The notes beneath the pieces are model-generated. The model saw only the letters and a list, made by a program, of their open reading frames with translations, was not told the DNA's origin and made no database searches. A stretch of DNA of 64,000 nucleotides from Pseudomonas sp. URMO17WK12:I11 (GTDB taxonomy: Bacteria; Pseudomonadota; Gammaproteobacteria; Pseudomonadales; Pseudomonadaceae), in the NCBI RefSeq assembly GCF_007677725.1, contig NZ_VEDF01000008.1, positions 232,968 to 296,967 on the forward strand, in the 5' to 3' direction. The position numbers and the translations under genes are program-made. Below, piece by piece: positions 22,418 through 34,700 of the stretch (position 1 is the stretch's first letter; every line of letters starts with the position of its first letter).

Positions 22418-25354
22418 TTACTCAGCATCCAGATGCATCGGGGTGATCACCCGACCATCAGGCTCGGCCTGGCCCAGATGGGTGTCGATGAAGTACACCC
22501 GGTCGTCTTCCAGCTTGCCCTTGTCGACCAGATAGTCCTTGATGCTGCTGGCCCGATCCTGGCCGAGCGTGCGCAGCAGCGCGGTGCTTTCAGCCCAGGA
22601 CTTGAGCACGGCCTCGCGCAAGCGCGTGGTGCGTGCATCGCGGTCCAGTTGTTCCCACTCAGCGGGCGGTTGCTGCTTGAGGCGAGTGCGGTAGATGCCT
22701 TCGAGCATCGCCGGCTTGTCGCTGTCATCGACGACCAGCAGTGAAGCATTGGCCGGCACCTTGTCACCGCGACGCTGCAGGATCTTGTACCAGATCGCCT
22801 GATACTCGCGTTCAAGCCGTTGCTCGGCGATCAGCGGGCCGTCACTGCTCTGTGCGCTGGTCCCTTCGATCTCCAGGCGCAATTGCGGGCGCTCCTTGAG
22901 CGCTGCGCCAAGCTTGTCCAGGGCCGCCTGCGCCTCGGCACTGAGGTCGCTGGAGCCGGGCGCGAACGCTACCGTGCCGAGGTCTTGCGAACCACCCCCG
23001 GCAATCAGGCCACCGATGAACTTGAACGGTGCCTGAGCGGCGCGCAGCACCAGGTTGCGCAGGGTTTGCCAAACGATCGGCATGACGCTGAACTGCGGGT
23101 TGTTGAGGTCGCCGCTTACCGGCAGCTCGATGGAAATCTTGCCTTGCGTGTCCTTGAGCAGGGCGACTGCCAGGCGCACCGGCAGGTCCACCGCATCGGG
23201 GCTGTCGACCTTCTCGCCCAACTGCAGCTGCTCGATCACCACTTTGTTTTCGGCCTTGAGTTGGCCGTTGCTGATCAGGTAGTGCAGGTCGAGGTTGAGC
23301 CGGCCCTTGCGAATGCGATAACCGGCGAACTTGCCCGAGTAGGGCGTCAGGGTGGTGAGCTCGACGCGCTTGAAACTGGTGGCGATATCCAGGCTGGCCA
23401 GGGGGTTGAACGGATTGAGCGCGCCTTTGATGGTTACCGGCGCGTAACGGTCGACCTTGCCTTTGACATCGACCTTGGCCGGCGCTGCCTGGCGATTGTC
23501 GATGGTGCCGATCTGGCCGTTGAGCTGCTGTACGGCGGTGGCGAAGTTCGGCGTCAGGGTCAGGTCGGCGAAATTGGCCGAGCCGTCATTGATGGCAATC
23601 TGGCCGATGCGAATGCCCAATGGCTTGCTCGCGGCAGCGGTGCGCGATTGAGCAGGGCTGCTGGCCGGCGCTTCGGGCGCTTGCGCAATCAGCAAGTCGT
23701 CGACGCTGGTGCTGCGGTCCTCGTTGATGATGAAGCGGGCGTAGGGCTGCAGCAACGTCACCTTGTCGATCGACAGGGCATCGCCGTGTACATAAGACAG
23801 ACCGTCGAGGCTGACCTGCTGCCATTTGACGAAATCGCGGCCCTTGATGGTGTCCAGCGTGTGCAGCTGATTGACCTGGGCCTTGCCGGCTACGGTGAAG
23901 GCGAGCGGGCTGGTATTGCTCAGGTTGACCTGCAGGTCGCTGGCGAGCATGCCGCTGCGCAGTTCAAGGCGAATGTATGGGCTGAGGTAGGCCTGGGCAA
24001 TCCGCAGGTCGACGTCGCGTGTGCTGACAGCGAGCTGGGCGGTCACCGGCGCCAGGTTGACTTGCCCGGCTGCCTGCAGCGTGCCCTGGCGTCCGACGCC
24101 GGTGTCGAGCTTGACGGTGAAGGGCGACTTGTTGAGGCTGTCGTAGCCTTGCATGTCGACATTCAGCGGGCCGATGTCCAGCGCCACCGGCTCTTGCTGG
24201 CTGCGGTCGGCGAGGTGGACCTGGTAGTTGCGCAGTTGCACATCCTTGAGCAACACCTGCCATGGCTTGCTTGGCTGGCTAGCTGCCTGTTCTTCGGCGC
24301 TCGGCGCGGCGGTGGCCGGCGCGGCTTTCTCCTTGGCGCTGGCTTTGCTCGGCTGGCTGGCGAACAGCTTCTGCCAGTCGAGCTGGCCGTCGGCTTCCAA
24401 GGCCGCCCAGGTTTCCAGTTTTTCGCTGCGTACCTTGCCGACGGTGACCTGTTGCCTGGCGAGGTCGAGCGTGGTGTCGCTGACCTGCAAACTGGCCAGG
24501 CGCGCCAATTGCCGCCCGTCAGGCGCCTTGATGGCGAACGGTGCGACCTTCACCGAGGCCTGTTCGAGGCGCAGCTCGGTCTGTTTCGACAGATTCAGGC
24601 TGTAGTGGGTATCGAGGTTGATCAGCCCGTCTTCGAGCACCAGCGGCACGGCGTCGCGCACGTAGGGCCAGAACAGCTTCATCTTGGCGTCGGTGATCTT
24701 CAAGGTGCCTTGCGAGGCGATCGGCGTCAGGCTCAGCGTACCGCTCCAGTCGACTCGGCCACCGTTCGGGCTCAAGGCGACCAGGGTCATGTCGGCGTTG
24801 TCGTCGGGCAGCGTGCTGAGGTTCTTGAGCTCCAGATTCATGTCATCGTAAAGGAACTCGATCGGCTCACTCGGGCGCAGGTCTGCGAAGCGCAGGTAGC
24901 CGCCGGCCAGCTTGATGCTGCCAATGCGTAGCGGGAATGGGTCGCTGGCGGGCTCGTCGGCTTTGGCCTGGCTGGGCGGCAGCTTGAACAGCTGGCTCAG
25001 GTTGAGCTTGCCGTCCTTGGCGAACAGTACCTCGGTGCGTGGTTTTTCCAGCTCGACGGCCTGCAGGTGCAGAGCGCCGCTCCACAGGCTGTCGAGCGCC
25101 AGGTTGGCGTAGAGGCGTTCAAAGCCAAGCTGTTCCTTGCCGGGCTCACCGACCTGCAGGCCCCACAGGGTCAGCTCGAGGCTGAACGGGTTGAACTCGA
25201 TACGCTGCAAGTGCGCAGGCAGGCTGGCGTACTGCGCCAGTTGCTGGTTGGCGACACGCAGGGCGATACCCGGAACGATGAGAAAGCCCAACAGGCTGTA
25301 GAGGGCTACCAGAGTCAACAAGGCGCCCAGGGCGCGGGTCAATCCTTTGTACAT
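22418..25354 (-). CDS. AsmA-like DUF748 protein
   Basis: This is a 978-residue envelope protein with one N-terminal membrane anchor (about residues 10-32) and a long periplasmic body. The repetitive beta-strand composition and phrases such as FKRVELTTLTPYSGKFAGYRIRKGRL and IEQLQLGEKVDSPDAVDLPVRLAVALLKD are typical of the DUF748/AsmA-like superfamily, several members of which form bridges for phospholipid transport. Near the C-terminus, VAFAPGSSDLSAEAQAALDKL resembles the OmpA-like peptidoglycan-binding fold. Function is unproven. Confidence 0.85.
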   Translation of the reverse strand: MYKGLTRALGALLTLVALYSLLGFLIVPGIALRVANQQLAQYASLPAHLQRIEFNPFSLELTLWGLQVGEPGKEQLGFERLYANLALDSLWSGALHLQAVELEKPRTEVLFAKDGKLNLSQLFKLPPSQAKADEPASDPFPLRIGSIKLAGGYLRFADLRPSEPIEFLYDDMNLELKNLSTLPDDNADMTLVALSPNGGRVDWSGTLSLTPIASQGTLKITDAKMKLFWPYVRDAVPLVLEDGLINLDTHYSLNLSKQTELRLEQASVKVAPFAIKAPDGRQLARLASLQVSDTTLDLARQQVTVGKVRSEKLETWAALEADGQLDWQKLFASQPSKASAKEKAAPATAAPSAEEQAASQPSKPWQVLLKDVQLRNYQVHLADRSQQEPVALDIGPLNVDMQGYDSLNKSPFTVKLDTGVGRQGTLQAAGQVNLAPVTAQLAVSTRDVDLRIAQAYLSPYIRLELRSGMLASDLQVNLSNTSPLAFTVAGKAQVNQLHTLDTIKGRDFVKWQQVSLDGLSYVHGDALSIDKVTLLQPYARFIINEDRSTSVDDLLIAQAPEAPASSPAQSRTAAASKPLGIRIGQIAINDGSANFADLTLTPNFATAVQQLNGQIGTIDNRQAAPAKVDVKGKVDRYAPVTIKGALNPFNPLASLDIATSFKRVELTTLTPYSGKFAGYRIRKGRLNLDLHYLISNGQLKAENKVVIEQLQLGEKVDSPDAVDLPVRLAVALLKDTQGKISIELPVSGDLNNPQFSVMPIVWQTLRNLVLRAAQAPFKFIGGLIAGGGSQDLGTVAFAPGSSDLSAEAQAALDKLGAALKERPQLRLEIEGTSAQSSDGPLIAEQRLEREYQAIWYKILQRRGDKVPANASLLVVDDSDKPAMLEGIYRTRLKQQPPAEWEQLDRDARTTRLREAVLKSWAESTALLRTLGQDRASSIKDYLVDKGKLEDDRVYFIDTHLGQAEPDGRVITPMHLDAE

Positions 25355-25433
25355 GTGTCGCTTCGTCTGTCGGAGCAGGGGTGGTTGGAGTATGGCAGGT
25401 TAAATCGGTTCCGCTGCGCTGGGCACTTTACCC

Positions 25434-26303
25434 TCACTCGATGCCCATTCTGCGTTTGGCGCGGTGCGCCGAGCCATCGCGCATCGCCCAGCGCAGGATC
25501 GGCGCGGTGCGTTGTAGGCCAAGGCGGATCATGCGTTGCTGCAGCGGGCCCTGATGCAGCCCGAGCATGCGCCTGGCCCAGTCCGGCAACAGGTCGACGC
25601 CGGCCTGCAGCATCAACTTGCCCACCGGCTGCGCCAACCTGCTGGGGGCCGGCGCGTCGAGCAATATCCCCACCACTTCGAGGCTGCGTGCGCTGCACTG
25701 CAGCTGGCCACGCATGCGTTGCAGGTAAGCCTCGACCTGCTGGCAGGAACGCGGCACGTCGGCGGCGCCCAGGCGCTCGGCGATCAGGGCGATCTCGGCA
25801 TAGTAGGCGTCCTGATCGGCTACCGGCAGGTGTGGATTGCAGTAACGCAGGTGGGCGGCGAGGAAGCTGCTGACCTCGGCCACGTGCACCCAGGTCAGCA
25901 ATTGCGGGTCGCTGGCCGCGTAGGCGCGCCCGTCGGGCGCCGTGCCAGTGACTTGCAGGTGAATGGTACGCACTTTGTCGATCAGCCATTCGGCATCGCG
26001 GGTCGCGCCGAAGGTGGTGCCGGAAATGAACTGGCTGGTGCGGCGCAGGCGGCCAAGCAGGTCTTCGCGGAAATTGGAGTGGTCCCAGACCCCGGCCAGG
26101 GCCAGGGGGTGCAGCAGTTGCAGCATCAGGGCGCTGATGCCGCCGACCAGCATGCTCGGAAAATCGCCATGCACCTGCCAGCTGACGCTGTGCGGGCCGA
26201 ACAGCCCAGGGTCGCCTTTGGGCGATTCCAGATCCAGTTGCCCTAGCGCAAGCCCGGTAAGGCTCATGACTTGGGTTTCGATGCGACGGCGTAAAGCTTC
26301 CAT
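25434..26303 (-). CDS. DUF2236 (MpaB/latex-clearing-like) oxygenase family protein
   Basis: This 289-residue soluble protein belongs to the DUF2236 family, sometimes called MpaB-like and related to the rubber oxygenase Lcp fold. Visible family features are LFGPHSVSWQVHGD near the N-terminus, LMLQLLHPLALAGVWDHSNF with the conserved histidines, and the WVHVAEVSSFLAAH motif. Substrate is unknown. ATG at 26303 is preferred over an in-frame GTG at 26309. It lies 42 bases downstream of acsA and is probably in the same transcript. Confidence 0.75.
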   Translation of the reverse strand: MEALRRRIETQVMSLTGLALGQLDLESPKGDPGLFGPHSVSWQVHGDFPSMLVGGISALMLQLLHPLALAGVWDHSNFREDLLGRLRRTSQFISGTTFGATRDAEWLIDKVRTIHLQVTGTAPDGRAYAASDPQLLTWVHVAEVSSFLAAHLRYCNPHLPVADQDAYYAEIALIAERLGAADVPRSCQQVEAYLQRMRGQLQCSARSLEVVGILLDAPAPSRLAQPVGKLMLQAGVDLLPDWARRMLGLHQGPLQQRMIRLGLQRTAPILRWAMRDGSAHRAKRRMGIE

Positions 26304-26345
26304 GGCCACCTACGGCTGTAGGCGGCCATGCAAACGGGCCGCCGG

Positions 26346-28280
<1,935 letters not shown>

Positions 28281-28410
28281 GGCGGTGGTCCTGCTCGGGT
28301 CGGAGGGACTGCAACGGCTATTCGGTGGACAGTGTAGCTGGCAGGGCTGTTCAACCTGGGCCGGCGTCACCGCAGTCGCTTGTGCGATGACGCCGTCCCC
28401 GGCGGCGCGA

Positions 28411-30075
28411 TCAACCGCGGTGGCGACCGCGGAAGTAGTTGATCAGGCCTTGGGTGGAGCCATCTTCGGCGCTGTCTTCCTGGCTGCCGACAAGGCGCTG
28501 GTAGACACCTTTGCCCAGTTCCTTGCCCAGCTCCACGCCCCATTGGTCGAAGGCATTGATGCCCCAGACCACGCTCTGCACGAACACCTTGTGCTCGTAC
28601 ATCGCCACCAGCGCGCCCAGACGCCGGGGGCTGATCCGTTCGACCACCAGGGTGTTGCTCGGGCGGTTGCCCGGGATCACCTTGTGTGGCGCCAGCTTGG
28701 CGACGTCCGCCTCGCTCAGGCCTTTCTCGCGCAGCTCTGCTTCGGCTTCTGCACGGGTCTTGCCCAGCATTAGTGCCTGGCTCTGCGACAGGCAGTTGGC
28801 ATACAGCCACTGATGGTGGTCTGCCACCGGATTGAAGCTCACCACCGGCACGATGAAGTCAGCTGGAATCAGCTGGGTGCCTTGGTGCAGCAGCTGATGA
28901 TAAGCGTGCTGGCCGTTGCAGCCGACGCCGCCCCAGATCACCGGGCCGGTATCGGTCTTGACCGGGGTGCCGTCCTGCAGAACGCTCTTGCCGTTGGACT
29001 CCATGTCCAGCTGCTGCAAGTGCTTGGTGATGTTGCGCAGGTAGTGGTCGTAGGGCAGGATCGCATGGCTGCTGGCGCCCCAGAAGTTGCCATACCACAC
29101 GCCTAGCAAGGCCAGCAGCACCGGCATGTTCTGCTCGAACGGCGCGCTCTGGAAGTGCTGGTCCATGGTGTAGGCGCCAGAGAGCAGCTCCTTGAAGTTG
29201 GCGGTGCCGATGGCCAGGGCGATCGGCAAACCGATGGCCGACCACAGCGAGTAGCGCCCACCTACCCAGTCCCACATCGGGAAGATGTTTTCTTCACGAA
29301 TACCGAAGGCCACGGCCGCCGCCTTGTTGCTCGATACCGCGATGAAGTGGCGGTACAGCTCGGCCTCCGAGCCGCCCTGGGCCAGGTACCAGGTACGCGC
29401 GGCCATGGCGTTCTTCAGGGTCTCGAGGGTGTTGAACGACTTCGACGAGACGATGAACAGGGTGGTTTCGGCGCGCAATTTGGCCGATAGCTCATGGAAT
29501 TCACTGCCGTCGATATTGGCCAGGTAATGGCAGCGCACGCCACGCTGGGCGTAGGGCATCAGGGCCTCGGAGACCAGCTCGGGGCCGAGGAACGAGCCGC
29601 CGATGCCGATGTTGACCACGTCGGTGATTGGCTTTTCGCTGTAGCCGCGCCACAGGCCATCGTGAATACGACCGACCAGCTCGGTGATCTGGTTCAGCAC
29701 CTTGTGCACTTCAGGCATCACGTTGACACCGTTGACGCTGAGCTTGTCACCCACCGGGCGGCGCAGCGCGGTGTGCAGCACCGGGCGGCCTTCGGAGGCG
29801 TTGATGATCTCGCCGCTGAACATCGCCTTGATCGCATCGCTCAGGCCGACTTGTTCGGCGAGCTCGACCAGCAGCGTGCGGGTTTCGTCCGTGATCAGGT
29901 TCTTCGAGTAATCGAGGAACAGGCCGCAGCTGCTCAGGGAAAACTGATCGAAGCGTTTGCCGTTTTCGGCAAAGGCTTCACGCATGCTGAAGCCTTGCAT
30001 GGCGTCGCGGTGTTTCTGCAGGGCCTGCCAAGCGGGCAGGGCCGTCACATCGTGGGGTGTACGGTAATACGCCAT
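28411..30075 (-). CDS. pgi: glucose-6-phosphate isomerase
   Basis: Pgi interconverts glucose-6-phosphate and fructose-6-phosphate; in pseudomonads it feeds the Entner-Doudoroff cycle. The 554-residue protein has the sugar-binding segments VVNIGIGGSFLGPELV and FIVSSKSFNTLET, the MWDWVGGRYSLWSAIG region and, near the end, GVELGKELGKG, the PGI signature. ATG at 30075 gives MAYYRTPHDV. It is followed by acsA after 130 bases, as in other pseudomonads, but upstream neighbours differ. Confidence 0.95.
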   Translation of the reverse strand: MAYYRTPHDVTALPAWQALQKHRDAMQGFSMREAFAENGKRFDQFSLSSCGLFLDYSKNLITDETRTLLVELAEQVGLSDAIKAMFSGEIINASEGRPVLHTALRRPVGDKLSVNGVNVMPEVHKVLNQITELVGRIHDGLWRGYSEKPITDVVNIGIGGSFLGPELVSEALMPYAQRGVRCHYLANIDGSEFHELSAKLRAETTLFIVSSKSFNTLETLKNAMAARTWYLAQGGSEAELYRHFIAVSSNKAAAVAFGIREENIFPMWDWVGGRYSLWSAIGLPIALAIGTANFKELLSGAYTMDQHFQSAPFEQNMPVLLALLGVWYGNFWGASSHAILPYDHYLRNITKHLQQLDMESNGKSVLQDGTPVKTDTGPVIWGGVGCNGQHAYHQLLHQGTQLIPADFIVPVVSFNPVADHHQWLYANCLSQSQALMLGKTRAEAEAELREKGLSEADVAKLAPHKVIPGNRPSNTLVVERISPRRLGALVAMYEHKVFVQSVVWGINAFDQWGVELGKELGKGVYQRLVGSQEDSAEDGSTQGLINYFRGRHRG

Positions 30076-30232
30076 TGCACGAAATTCCTTGCTGTAGCGC
30101 AGCGACAACAGCTGCGTGATCTGCCTTCGACTCGGCAGGTTTTGCCAGGTTCAGGCGGCGATCATTATAGGCATAGCCGGGCTGCAGGGAATGGGCCTGG
30201 CGGCGGATTTTGCAGCGTTGGTCCGGGCTGGC

Positions 30233-31570
30233 TCAGGCGAGCCACTGGCCGCGCGCCTGCAAGCGCCAGGCGACCCAGCCCAAGGTCACTGCACGCACTG
30301 CCATGAAGCCCAGAAACGCCAGCCACAGGCCGTGATTGCCCAGGCCACCGAGCAGCGCCGCCACCGGCAGCGCGAGCAACACCGAAACCAGCATGGCGTT
30401 ACGCATCTCGCGGGCGCGGGTGGCGCCGATGAACAGGCCGTCGAGCAGGTAACTCCACACCGCGATCAGCGGCAGCACGGCCAGGTAGGGCAGGTAGGGA
30501 TAGGCCGCCGCGCGCACGCTCGGGATATCGGTCTGCAGGTCGATGAACAGGTGGCCGCCCGCCAGGAACAGGCCGGCGAATACGACGCTGGTGATCAGCG
30601 ACCAACCGCTGGCCACCACCAGCGCACGGCGCAAGGTGGTGCCATCGCGGGCACCGATGGCATGCCCGCACAGGGCTTCCACGGCATGGGCCAAGCCATC
30701 CAGCGCGTAAGCGGTCAGCAGCAGGCCGTTGAGCAACAGCGCGTTGGCCGCGACCGTCGCCTCACCCAAGCGCGCGCCTTGCACGGTGATCAGCAGAAAC
30801 ACCAGTTGCAGCGCCAGGCTGCGCAGAAAGATGTCCCGATTCACCGCCAGCAACGGACGCCAGGCCTGCCAGCGCCGCAGCGCCGGCCAGGCCATGCGCC
30901 CTGGATAGGCGCGCAGGGCCGGACGGGTCAGGGCCAGGCCCAGCAGCGCTGCGCTCCATTCGGCGATCACCGAGGCCCGCGCCGAACCCAGCACGCCCCA
31001 GTCCAGGCCCACGACGAACCACAGATTCAGGACGATATTGAGCAGGTTGGTGGTCAACAGAATCGCCAACGGTGCCCGCGCGTTCTGGGTGCCGAGGAAC
31101 CAGCCGACCAGCGCGTAGCTGGCCAACGCGGCGGGCAGGCCGAGCAGGCGGGTATGGAAGAAATCTTCAGTGGCTTGCTGCAGTGCCGCGCTCGGCTGCA
31201 TCGCATGCAGGGCCAGCTGGCTGAAGGGCACGGCCAGCGCGCCGATCAGCAACGCAAAGGCCACTGCCAGCAGCAGGCCTTGCAGCAGCACCTGGCGCAG
31301 CGCGGCGCCGTCGGCCCGCCCGGCGGCCTGGGCGGCGAAGCCGGTGGAACCCATGCGCAGAAAGCCCATCAGCCCGACCATGAAGGTGAACAAGGTAGCG
31401 CCCACGGCCACCGCGCCCAGTTGGTGGGCATGGGGCAGGTGGCCGATCACGGTGCTGTCGACCAGGGCCACCAGTGGCACCGATACATTGGAAAGGATCA
31501 TCGGCGCGGCCAGCGCCCAGACCTTGCGGTGGGTCGGCCGGTGCTGCCAGTCGGTGGACAGTTGCGACAT
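30233..31570 (-). CDS. MATE family efflux transporter (DinF-like)
   Basis: This is a 445-residue polytopic inner-membrane protein with about twelve hydrophobic segments in two homologous halves. The N-terminal VWALAAPMILSNVSVPLVALVDSTVIGHL is a typical MATE opening, and it is closest in feel to the DinF branch. MATE proteins export cationic drugs or oxidants using proton or sodium gradients; the substrate is unknown. It is divergent from the alpha-2-macroglobulin gene. Confidence 0.88.
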   Translation of the reverse strand: MSQLSTDWQHRPTHRKVWALAAPMILSNVSVPLVALVDSTVIGHLPHAHQLGAVAVGATLFTFMVGLMGFLRMGSTGFAAQAAGRADGAALRQVLLQGLLLAVAFALLIGALAVPFSQLALHAMQPSAALQQATEDFFHTRLLGLPAALASYALVGWFLGTQNARAPLAILLTTNLLNIVLNLWFVVGLDWGVLGSARASVIAEWSAALLGLALTRPALRAYPGRMAWPALRRWQAWRPLLAVNRDIFLRSLALQLVFLLITVQGARLGEATVAANALLLNGLLLTAYALDGLAHAVEALCGHAIGARDGTTLRRALVVASGWSLITSVVFAGLFLAGGHLFIDLQTDIPSVRAAAYPYLPYLAVLPLIAVWSYLLDGLFIGATRAREMRNAMLVSVLLALPVAALLGGLGNHGLWLAFLGFMAVRAVTLGWVAWRLQARGQWLA

Positions 31571-31749
31571 TCAAATACCTGGATCGGGAGGGCCGCGTGG
31601 CATCCGCGCTGATCGATTGCGCGGCATTGTAGCGCCAAGGCAGGCAGAGCGCGCCACCGCGGCCTGAAGCACGCAACGGCGCAAGTACTGCCAGCGCCGT
31701 TGCGCTATAGTTGCTGCCCTCACGTACACGCTGCCGAAGAGTTTCTTCC

Positions 31750-34700
31750 ATGTTCAACAAAGGATTGTTGCTGGCCTGCGCGCTGGCCCTGCTCAGTGCC
31801 TGTGATTCCTCGACGCCCGAGGCCCCAGCGGCCTCCGCTCAAGCGCCTGCGAGCACGCCGCAAGCGGCACCGGCCAAGCGCGAAGACCCGGCGGTGCTGG
31901 CCAAGCGCTACGAAGGTCGCGCCCTCAGCGTGCTGGACGTCTCCGAGGTCCAGCTCGACGGTGCCAGCACGTTGTCGGTGAGCTTCTCGGCGCCGCTGGA
32001 CGCCCAGCAGGACTTCGCCAGCAAGGTGCACCTGGTCGATACCGTCAATGGCAAGGTCGACGGCGCCTGGGAACTGTCCGACAACCAGATGGAACTGCGC
32101 CTGCGTCATCTGGAGCCACAGCGCAAGCTGGTGCTGACCCTCGACAAGGGCCTGCTGGCGGTCAATGGCCAACAGCTCGAAAGCGAGGCGGTGAGCCGCC
32201 TGGAAACCCGCGACATGCAGCCCACCGTGGGCTTCGCCAGCCGTGGCTCGCTGCTGCCTACGCGCCTGGCCGAAGGCTTGCCGGTGATCGCGTTGAACGT
32301 GGCCAAGGTCGATGTCGAGTTCTTCCGGGTCAAACCCGAGATGCTTTCGGCGTTTCTCGTCAACTGGGGGCGCAACAGCAGCCTGTACTACTACCAGTCC
32401 AAGGAAACCCTGGACATGGCCGAGCTGGTCTACAGCGGCCGCTTCGACCTCAACCCGGCGCGCAATACCCGTGAGACCGTGCTGCTGCCGCTGGCCGGGA
32501 TCAAGCCGCTGCAAGAGCCGGGGGTCTACCTGGCGGTGATGCGTGCTTCGGGCACCTATGATTATTCGCAACCGGCGACCCTGTTCACCCTCAGCGACAT
32601 CGGCGTCTCCGCCCACCGCTACCGTGACCGCCTGGACGTATTCGCGCAGGCGCTGGAGGGTGGCAAGGCCTTGAGCGAGGTCAACCTCGAGGTCCACGAC
32701 GACAAGGGCAAGCTGCTGGCCCAGGCCAAGACTGACGGCGCCGGCCACGCCGAGCTGCCGATCACGGCCAAGGCCGATACCCTGATCGCCACGCAGGGCG
32801 TGCATACCACGTTGCTGCGCCTGAATACCGCTGCGCTGGATCTGGCCGAGTTCGATATCACCGGCCCGCAGTCCAATCCCCTGCAATTCTTCATCTTCGG
32901 CCCGCGCGATCTCTATCGCCCGGGCGAGACAGTGCTGCTCAACGGCCTGCTGCGCGATCAGGACGGCAAGCCGGTCAAGGCTCAGCCGGTCAGCGTCGAG
33001 GTGCGTCGTCCCGATGAACAAGTCAGCCGCAAGTTCGTCTGGGAGGCCGACGCCAATGGCCTGTACCAATACCAGCTGCAACTGGCCGGCGAAGCGCCCA
33101 CTGGGCGCTGGCAGCTGCTGCTGGACCTTGGCGGTGGGCGCAAGCAGGTGTACGAATTCCTGGTCGAAGACTTCCTGCCTGAGCGCCTGGCGCTGGAGCT
33201 CAAGGGCAGCGCCACGCCGCTTGCGCCCGAGCAGGATGCACGCATCCAGGTCAATGGGCGCTACCTCTACGGCGCCCCGGCCGCCGGCAATCGCCTGAGC
33301 GGCCAAGCCTACGTACGCCCGCTGCGCGAGGCGGTGCCGGCGCTGCCAGGCTATCAGTTTGGCTCGGTCACCGAAGGCGAGCTGACCCAGGACCTGGAAC
33401 TGGACGAGGTTACCCTCGATCAGGCCGGCAAGGCGCTCGTCGATATCCCGAGCCGCTGGAGCGAGGCGCGCTCACCGCTGCAGTTGACCGTGCAGGCCAG
33501 CCTGCAGGAATCGGGTGGGCGCCCGATCACCCGGCGCCTGGAGCAGCCGATCTGGCCGGCCGAGCGCTTGCCGGGCCTGCGCGGTCTGTTCGACGGTGAA
33601 GAAACCGACGGCGACGCCCCGGTCGAGTTCGAGTTCCTGCTGGCCGATCGCGACGGCCACAAGCTTGCCGGCGACGACCTCAAGGTGCGGCTGGTGCGCG
33701 AGCGGCGCGACTACTACTGGAACTACTCGCAGAGCGACGGCTGGAGCTACAACTACAACGAGAAATTCCTCACCGAAAGTGAGCAGACCTTGAGCATCAA
33801 GGCCGGCTCGACCGCCAAGCTCAGCTTCCAGGTCGAGTGGGGGCCGTACCGCGTCGAGGTCGAAGACCCGCAGACGGGCCTGATTTCCAGCGCGCGCTTC
33901 TGGGCCGGCTACCGCGCCCAGGATAACGCCGAGGGCGGCGCGGTACGGCCCGATCAGGTCAAGCTGGCGCTGGACAAGCCGGCCTACGCCGACGGCGCCA
34001 CCGCCCAGGTCACTGTGACCCCGCCTGCCGCCGGCAGCGGCTACCTCATGATCGAATCCAGCGACGGCCCGCTGTGGTGGCAGGAAATCCAGGTGCCGGC
34101 CGAGGGCAAGACCTTCGCGGTCGAACTGGACAAGAAGTGGGCGCGTCACGACCTGTACATCAGCGCCCTGGTGATTCGCCCCGGTGAGCGCAAGGCCAAC
34201 GCCACGCCCAAGCGCGCCGTCGGCGTACTGCACCTGCCGCTGGCCCGCGCCGAGCGCAAGCTGGCGCTGAGCTTGCAGGCGCCGGAAAAAATCCGCCCCA
34301 AGCAGCCGCTGACGGTGAAGATCAAGGCTGCCAACGCTGATGGCAGCGTGCCCAAGCAGGCGCATGTGCTGGTGTCTGCGGTGGATGTGGGCATTCTCAA
34401 CATCACCGACTTCAAGACCCCTGACCCGTTCGCCAGCCTGTTCGGGCGCAAAGCCTATGGCGCCGATCAGCTGGACATCTACGGCCAGCTGATCGAGGCC
34501 GGGCAGGGCCGCTTGGCCAGCCTGGCCTTCGGTGGCGACGCGGCGATGGCCAAAGGTGGCAAGCGCCCCAACACCACCGTCACCATCGTTGCCCAGCAAA
34601 GCCTACCCGTGACCCTCGATGAGCAAGGGCAGGGGCAGGCGACGGTGGACATCCCGGACTTCAACGGCGAACTGCGCCTGATGGCCCAGGCCTGGACCGA

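Noticed and set aside
22820..24931. A 703-codon open frame on the + strand opposite the DUF748 gene
   Set aside because: The opposite strand encodes a coherent AsmA-like protein with signal anchor; this frame has Arg/Gly/Ala/Val-biased composition and no recognisable domain.
30076..30232. Possible mobile element at the gene-order break beside pgi
   Set aside because: No transposase, terminal inverted repeats, target duplication or tRNA end were visible, so only the synteny break is reported.
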